From an uncultured Clostridia bacterium (lineage in GTDB: Bacteria; Bacillota; Clostridia; Christensenellales; UBA1242): a stretch of 64,000 nt of DNA. Numbering within the stretch: position 1 is the first letter of the stretch; each line of letters begins with the position of its first letter. The stretch is from positions 62,001 to 126,000 of the forward strand of contig CAJOLU010000004.1 of NCBI GenBank assembly GCA_905235475.1, in the 5' to 3' direction. This document shows, piece after piece, positions 63,301-64,000 of the stretch. The notes below the pieces were generated by a model. The model was given only the letters and a program-made list of their open reading frames with translations. It did not search any database and was not told where the DNA came from. Both the position numbers and the translations under genes were made by a program.

Positions 63301-64000
63301 GACTATAAGTAGTGATATAGACTTTGGTGGAATGAATGTTACAAAACTTAATGGATACATAACATTTGTGGCAGATGATGAAAAAACCCTTTCTAACTTT
63401 AGCATGGTTAACACAGAACTCATATATGAACTATGTGTTTTAAATGATGTAAACATCATGAAAAATATAACATTTGAAAATGTTAACTACTTTGCTGAAT
63501 CTGCAAGTGGTTATGATAGTGCGTCATTTATTGCGAACTCATCACCTAACAGCTCCACAATTGATGGTGTGAAAGTTACAAATAGTTTGTTTAACTTTAA
63601 GTCTGGTAGTGCTGCAAACTTTAACACTATTTCAACTCTTGTTGGTGACAATAGTGCAAATATGCAAAATATAACAGTAGACACAGTTGTTGTGAATGCA
63701 AACTTCAATCAAAACTTGGGTTTAGTTGCTGGAAGTCAAAATTCTAGTGCCACAATTAACACAGCAAATATTAGCAATATTACATTAAATGCAACATCAA
63801 ACGCATTAAACAATCCTTATGTTGGGCTTATTGCTGGAGCGAATGAAAGTGGTGCAACAATTCAAAATGTGGCTATTTCTGGCACTAATAAGGTGACATT
63901 AGCTGATATTGATAGTTTTGGTGGAATTGCAGGACAAAACATTGGAACAATTTCAAACTTTGATGTTGGCAACTCTGGCGCTTTAAGCATAAGTGGAAGT
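45350..64000 (+). CDS. Giant GLUG-repeat lipoprotein (at least 6,217 aa, open at window end)
   Basis: One frame without a stop from 45350 to the last base; the 3' end lies outside. AGGAG is followed by tandem ATGs at 45350 and 45353. A 20-residue hydrophobic segment ends in the lipobox LLASC (Cys29), so it should be exported and lipid-anchored. Residues 30-1400 are beta-rich, probably Ig-like/BIG-type repeats (for example VYVNANVYPANASLL). From about residue 1420 there are at least seven modules of the pattern lead-in (YYITNDIDLSGLDL), core (FDGNGFTISG) and GLUG repeats (GGIVGYxxGxxI). Short hairpin repeats of GKY...YVLVT type are scattered between them. The function is probably surface adhesion or matrix binding; this is inference. 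Confidence 0.9.
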   Translation, partial: MMTKFKQTLSYVITLLVVLVLSTALLASCGNPRKGLKIEYELMSTEKAITYDSDGKAFLSLTKEFDENGNLTNVGKANIDVKVLNGANNLLRTIRVESSDPAKVGYSCEYDSNSQTNHVQLFANGATAQNDSTYVQFISEEDSTVFATLYVRVDEKATSMDFADNINVVRDGAGNQVITNLGAFDGVPFHLLTNKLFKFGPSQATTPNLLFSVGEIFNFVDGSEFVYSSSSLGSATNVLRENVTVSGTYADGTSYKAIEFRVINADDKTNETFIKKFRIPVYENLSSNVLTITKNSATQSSVELETVFEQVQTPRDSGAYIGLYVISVRDGVEEYVLVTEANLSGLSIVPGTTAAYKKADVDTRIVFINNKNRESGNISLTLEPANENIYYSYELTEPESAYTYLSAQENGLNRESAYIGKYIKQNGKYVLITKDNFSSLNIIIGQTPCYSYSGTITIAQNSNFEGEKLNSFSLYAWRESLSGTYLTFRASYAGFLEDDEITIIPKAEKTIEIKVVNYPTQIFVNDKGVSFVPLENSDGTLVTSFTSVENFLGEDGSGLYYFRTGETINTYAYTLITKDNYSITNYEIVINGTSYELDYRNFAGTILFEEAADEISVFDVYNTSSLSQSIMVELNGFSEGFDEFYVYVNSQELARNGDKYRNALIIAEALRLVCDGRNDFLKQGDEYSKLVYKSGSVIYISANTAVSLNGEIPIVVEAKYNSGKQLQRKLILRFVRGIEDISARAIKTISGIDVEFDVGPEEDLELYIPASGDLNSVSLRSNILLFASPDNSATYQSIIDGTVKTYLTLQNSNSSVVKVGYFNESEEFVENAINPMTLSFVIIGQKFGNSEIVISSPTGVRFTFEVYVKEIASAITLNLDEDSAPNNTFQTTKKITEDDTDERTTLTSLMLTENVTDVYVNANVYPANASLLKSELFYITKEKYNALYSSGEDEFKSVLLEYMLALEPSPLGYLDGINTNLSNKKIVADLVTSKKIRISTFQKNESESSDGVDEGDNECFICVAFVYEDENNTKQIAINYFSISVYRAVTSFVSTDGVATGGVVSASLLAAGGASNPYLDRQTQVTLSVDIGPSGTDRTVSKVIWYFVDGEELIRSGITEERQEIGGRLVTTGLSYNKVTVSAVSGSSSLQTFYANVTDGTSSDLPVLNKKYVPQYLQDVITENGKRPSASYNFFVGQKIMVQSKQLNADDFDAYLHNIRACILDVNGIVWTVKFAVTVNKIVLTQALDVYDYDEDDGIYFETAQKMSSLPLDIDGVTVVDRLAKQNSYGYNDVDAHSQKQDINVSVAAQTPSPTLANLEYILFDADVKDGIWSVAESANRSGRQYSSSSVWLGINETTNKYFVTPIKYGYTILYVIPQDQMIKKNEDIVTSADMTEVLNAITNSQVVKEFHITVADGYKTYIRLSSAQDFEKLYQSENAWDKNYYITNDIDLSGLDLDVIGTYNTPFSGKITSMPFAITVDGVQTSIIPTYTIYGIRLKDTNDGNSRILNADTYSYFGLFGVFAGTIEKVNFRFDSVSLETNITAGAFQPDMLIGALAGNVLGSYDYKKTYETIEGYYGKAVYDEYMGEYVVVDESNASTYIKDGDYDSIGRRYRVDAYMIPTLKDMSVSVQEFDYKLTRNAGANFVTVYAGVIGSNKSSKIAGIKINITAEMFEQANNLFTCVFGGFIGANNGAFPYVEEGVNSNIEVNTNLVIQTKGNSVGIVGGVVGQNEAEISNIIANGSIVSRGHANEVYNAGGICGSSSGVVRNCYSSVSVWGGQNIGGIVGYQDGNKIEDCVYSIYAGTTSALYGESCVGGIAGVLDGADVVSSYVMSYDADNKQEICGTSCVGALVGQVMNTSAIRKSFVSASAQGEIVGGIVGALSGSSVSLTIENVFVKGDIITTANNTDNAGLILGARNMNASVTKSYVSAAAHMLVDNVLIDVQIKVNAYCAPNCGVYVLDTSFNSESGEEEVTELTVEHLRDKTAIDGTEFYKNSNMPLLDFFNGGVGDTNPWTVTEQNEGEPILKGLYPTIPTDIVANRLSSNLTGVYNISNTEIIISLSDYYKTYGNNLTNNASKFFELQILPNTTDGLALVNTNEDAKEELQHIWINVQNTNASILQTAYSNLYDLTFTLSGQTGTTNLTLSCAQNTNAKITLSICVIEGFDEYTFSNSSKTYNTDSETAGEEDDDNKLISIQKGLSDRINVSYTQIGSNRTSANVVSPSHLNAGFAICYEEGYFTFGADKFSQVAYKETEESEEVIVLRQDVLREFVASGFDVNEIKKYYPSSTVSLIDESEYYLIEVDGYYYAKILKTEYKQEVTPSTLDDYVGKYIANEGSYILVTEDNKNMLSISPNTTEAFMNQMFVYAYYENSSYITIFGNEKIEKAKVTFTKYYIFENGNKKVAYYLDDGFNLYVKVYSGISSLNVNGGSHSILDIDKRAPSDEFSSEITFVSDSTTDLKWGTNITLYLQQTQTIHANNTIVYDDEYGINPQVYANIEDYYGKYLKTGDDVFVQITTHNAMLDESGLMLVVLLDDEGVVVFESFVDVDVDEEHRARSNTVTEEFKNKFIPGLEETRDASGNITLQVFKFALMQSYYKNLDEILVFRMEVENTDKNAKLTQQVFFEFAPIRVNAVSVSHYTDADLEEGDGTMASNYLTNAGIIPTNTILAGDYGLLQIDFIPEYGSFNKLTVSGVGTNGDEISFVQRVKNTYTAKVNNQIVTQTRYYLFDAVSQNADGTINPQAVSNYDDGMVSIMLGSTILYMISASTESETKEALIAGEYYYKIDGDYIRVTEENYDLNKQAFSVTTTYQTINNFSNVENNGFYYKYQQNYVLVKDLVNINENTKKLKVRDISFDFDGTIYLQTLIARQTTAASLFNISIDVEYDGETQNFTQALEADTSSTLAWIYSGIVKDAKALVQEAYMPVGTTNQNLSLEIVGEFNSLLLTYGNDDESGTGKIYVTEQNSSNIYQIDTHDAKIGDVFTITVIGQKNVSGYVRKIQRRIKINVVDYILHNGAFQFEESSNDILDKVYTSDASYRLTIIPNFDNIEISSSEPKTFASKETYVGYYYKDENKVFHKIVKEDENVVIDGLPGESVNEGETLAYTEELKNLWTYVYAFNTDVYQTLLLKTVDSFGGVEDNRLEEQANGTTESDGEDYAFTKVKYKASTIKDAEDSLKEEYEAVNTKSKLPNKTAPYYYIKYVYFNGNNNGFYICPLSQGYGSVLYITDMDYGYDNGVLTLCGGIKVANEELPDNTYTYTNISSDVELLQGIVSYGTEIRFSQKTSIDHPIPIYTEEEFLAMGAGNHYILMNDLTFNGGDSGAWAPINTPIASLDGNGKIIKFNYKTFSDVSGTATNPANVGFFGTVASETLLKNLVIELGVQMEAIDYREVSGLNFGVLAGTNDGIITNCAIMVSDPSSQTTVKIVSSDRQTDVFQVGGFVGVNNGSITNSRVQNMALTANGLVAGFVCENNGVISASYVNFGSVKNSSTQTSTSKTAGFVLKNSVNAKVASSYVGMAYLEEYFKDGKIEQEVKQTQTVVTNVDIGGFVYENLGEISDSFSAIKLSSDTSFNASSGGFVLMNQSGGTIVRCYSISSTQSESFANAPFVGPNKQTGYNTLNYGSLDAFVDCFYYNDSFGSVMVQLTEALSIKSLTKDQFLNTNNYYAECFENYSVSRYYNSEGYEYSSVWAFANLFYKSITTDKLLPNNILQRLRTSSGSTINLLGPQLVYANLVLQPEREVKEYDDSDPAEPKYIYTENSSFRLGNTTTKLNVRVIDSAKSLIENFNADLDADVGDKSLDDWYRLVANIDLTGVDLSNYVNKTFTGNFDGNGFTISGINITSAKENYCGFFGKIATQLVPETKEEKTYYVNADSTIASVHNLRLSINAITATEVVSVGGLCGEAENAILSNIDVTATDVSDIQIVGKNLVGGVVGKLYGNSRAYNITSEASVSAVYAETYTNKLIYNSDLLRAYTKEIDESVCVLDVHDAVKASNSDSVLCYAGTVFGVADLSPFSQEAVIVTQTGYNDARISNIKSYGTSKVVGGTVGGVFGLVGASTYVNNAQKIVVNGSYIKGGRFSGGIVGENHGILNYVRVNYTPTLQDAVDELIVGAVNENANIDLFRSQSAIVSEQAKAVGGLVGFNIGLSLSLVSEINTGAILNSNVKVRVDDQTSSYLGGLVGIAIGGVFNSNFVTGSTVGASVGVTGGAIGFVADFMDSEIRQTIANPFDGIEYDSFMLKDRKYYISNSEIIDITTSEHAIIALTEDENFQRFKIDGETYYLNNAKTVVYNNKVDETNAKESVVAFVNKRSCLSMDEQTLILNNIVARNNYAYTDYYRIQTIIGGESGANGVFGGFIGKTSLYSNIDTQHQSPELDATKEYNFYVSQIYSTQQPYTREVSAGLVLNEIGYDLRETRTWESFIVVNEGNTIITINGNKYIRGLDTLNIEEKTYYVNAGEFSIDEEGFIIISDQLYHLNYVSDIETTAESKQFAIGDTYYVIEYNEDEPIKISNEESEIDVENIDCTYNYETYNVFKFELNDKQYLIRTNVIVELEEITLNTHIESSEFVFNGTTFTLYNDSVRVHSENATISPTNYVTVRGVNYYLEDIQNNNYKVGKYIVGDANNVFKVSKEFAPLATGLTRYEMYAGSYQANRNNNRMFSHWNVYNYGTKQAIDDTYKIVNYDKAMMPIYNPTTDVDEVKIYTVEDFLNMQPTGKYRLMNDLDFEYQNVCLFRDEPFTGIFIGASDSMGDGETIHTLFNVNPTWEVDEKVLYAGIFNKTQNATIEKLNISGVGKMNSSGELEPMTLSNNFVEGFGILIGKAVDTQINEINITEDYNYIASYINIMATNTEGDNYTNLFAIGENLYEITSGNVLVGENVTQFKQIGESIAAVSADADNQKSFKLNGTTYYLFEDCTQIAPYSYSTNLNGTDLTQIGADGMFTIGSTGYYLFKNNIYESIDGAETNCESNKITIDGETYRVDKRVVYNTKAYIFKIGGNTYQIQDGEYIYKQIAETNSDELVSRIIGGRFMLDGITYTYSDGKVWVFTLTSADTENKIDLKSVPSGQYVGGLVGRYEAKELPENKITNINIECDISVEGKTSSVGGAVGLIQGVQEYRLLMQNVVYEGSIEAECDSGNFGGIIGWAENVTFAGSLVLADMDIKLTGSSSTERPTVGGFAGKLDVKNEEESEPIYCEGIIVLNDMTVRIENDKIDVGGFAGEFSSRLYNSVIAPNITLESNEISKIDNYCVAGFVANFRENALSYNGDNYKPVQNVLILTTTYNHTILEKVFAVVEESATLRDWSSNVFYDQNLSLVEGVQTNYQQTSENLFNAKAQHLFVEEIDGLDFLRASLKNFGAEDKHYTLFEMNEAISYPILNGKLEDNTKSGSKIQPLQVVNKNPDEYQKGFADISASAEDKYLWYVQNEDIDDIDLLSPVNLNGFYNGNNKRITPKAIDGVYGEKTEQAQIGAFNLYGGSTVSSLSFVAEVFMDNSRMLNINITNNDSGATNVKIGTMAAFMDGNSVMYACVSNGKLQVQNTNKTLAVGGLVGVCQGQIIACGSNTDLYIAGDVQANVVKYVGGLVGVVVPTSDKMFNIKNSFYNGIIKTKYVDAVGGLVGASLQSSNVGPTIATGNIKLKDSYTFANIVGSDGDAVLGAGTMVAEEIYYADKLAVSNPNHEFNHNSYDSVFTYKGTMNEGTNIRTINGLIRTDNRNEWGNFVDEFINSGLPVCAPLNSGCIISRATGIETEEGTTTTYVCVKNELELAYYISTSAQGKEYVLDCDMNYGTMDDYSVADSRKFEELRGTLNGNGHKIDGLNNNYFVATNSGTIKNVEFSNNDSNKYVANSNQGIIQAVLVANGNEIVNTQNGTIENCLVGTNAIISNSESISTGKLDYANIGTKGIDFWNVWTLVGTTTGTTGDLKLQQFNKTTSTLDVFGIDGVANIISDTYIETNITNKEQYSAVVQYLDRHSDENESVEMTISSDIDFGGMNVTKLNGYITFVADDEKTLSNFSMVNTELIYELCVLNDVNIMKNITFENVNYFAESASGYDSASFIANSSPNSSTIDGVKVTNSLFNFKSGSAANFNTISTLVGDNSANMQNITVDTVVVNANFNQNLGLVAGSQNSSATINTANISNITLNATSNALNNPYVGLIAGANESGATIQNVAISGTNKVTLADIDSFGGIAGQNIGTISNFDVGNSGALSISGS
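49610..51460 (+). repeat. GLUG module A of the giant protein
   Basis: Lead-in NDIDLSGLDLDVIGTY, then repeats such as GGVVGQNEAEISNI, GGICGSSSGVVRNCYS, GGIVGYQDGNKIEDC and GGIAGVLDGADVVSS, closing with the typical EPILKGLYP. Confidence 0.85.
55240..56530 (+). repeat. GLUG module B of the giant protein
   Basis: Lead-in HYILMNDLTFNGG and SLDGNGKIIKF, then GVLAGTNDGIITNC, GGFVGVNNGSITNS and GGFVYENLGEISDS. Confidence 0.85.
56690..58090 (+). repeat. GLUG module C of the giant protein
   Basis: Lead-in WYRLVANIDLTGVDL and GNFDGNGFTISGI, then GGLCGEAENAILSN, GGVVGKLYG, GGIVGENHGILNY, GGLVGFNIG and GGLVGIAIGGVFNS. Confidence 0.85.
59470..61515 (+). repeat. GLUG module D of the giant protein
   Basis: Lead-in KYRLMNDLDFEY, then GGLVGRYEA, GGAVGLIQG, GGIIGWAEN, GGFAGKLD and GGFAGEFSS, closing with SYPILNG. 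Confidence 0.82.
61610..64000 (+). repeat. GLUG modules E to G of the giant protein (continuing past the window)
   Basis: Three successive lead-ins (near 61640, 62640 and 63290) with GGLVGVCQGQIIAC, GGLVGVVVP, GGLVGASL, TLNGNGHKIDGL, GLVAGSQNS and GGIAGQNIGTISN. The last repeat reaches the window end. Confidence 0.82.

Noticed and set aside
1..64000. Reassigned TGA codon, as in mycoplasmas
   Set aside because: recF and the 35911 gene end naturally at TGA, and no conserved domain reads through a TGA.

Overview
The window is about 64 kb of low-GC bacterial chromosome around the replication origin. Standard code fits, because TGA is a genuine stop at the ends of recF and of the small gene at 35911. 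AGGAGG-type ribosome binding sites, many extended -10 (TGn-TATAAT) promoters, a T-box riboswitch on the glycyl-tRNA synthetase gene, YkvI and DegV proteins, and ParA/ParB of the Soj/Spo0J type all point to the Bacillota, probably an uncultivated anaerobic lineage. No mobile element, CRISPR array, rRNA or tRNA gene was found.

Left arm (1-11.4 kb): the 3' end of thrS; a leftward cluster of nitroreductase, short-chain dehydrogenase and amidohydrolase; an NMN-adenylyltransferase-like gene; a frameshifted YkvI-type membrane protein coupled to a TPR protein; a rightward Sel1-repeat gene with its own promoter and palindrome; and a leftward DUF1538 / PII / PII operon.

Origin region (11.4-38 kb): mnmE and mnmG run rightward, followed by an extremely AT-rich stretch of about 2.6 kb without genes, then parA-parB. 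Facing them run rpmH-rnpA-yidD-yidC-jag leftward. Compared with the usual Bacillota order, the mnmE-mnmG-(rsmG)-parA-parB block looks inverted, and the desert lies where rsmG would be. dnaN runs leftward, divergent from dnaA, and its frame is broken near the C-terminal third. Between dnaN and dnaA lies a convincing oriC: a run of TAG trinucleotides (DnaA-trio), a short GC patch and two clusters of DnaA-box-like sites. Rightward come dnaA, recF, gyrB and gyrA, with two unfamiliar proteins inserted (568 aa, and a 458-aa putative zinc metalloprotease), then a small protein and an alpha/beta hydrolase.

Right arm (37-64 kb): two lineage-specific unknown proteins with strong promoters, degV, tex, and glyS behind a very compact T-box. 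The last 18.6 kb is one uninterrupted reading frame that runs off the window: at least 6,217 codons of a predicted lipoprotein rich in GLUG-type beta-helix modules. It is easily missed because it has no stop codon in the window, and it is the most striking object here.

Functionally the window combines replication initiation (dnaA, dnaN, oriC), segregation (parAB), topology control (gyrAB), repair (recF), tRNA modification and charging (mnmEG, thrS, glyS), membrane protein insertion (yidC, yidD, jag) and one enormous surface protein.
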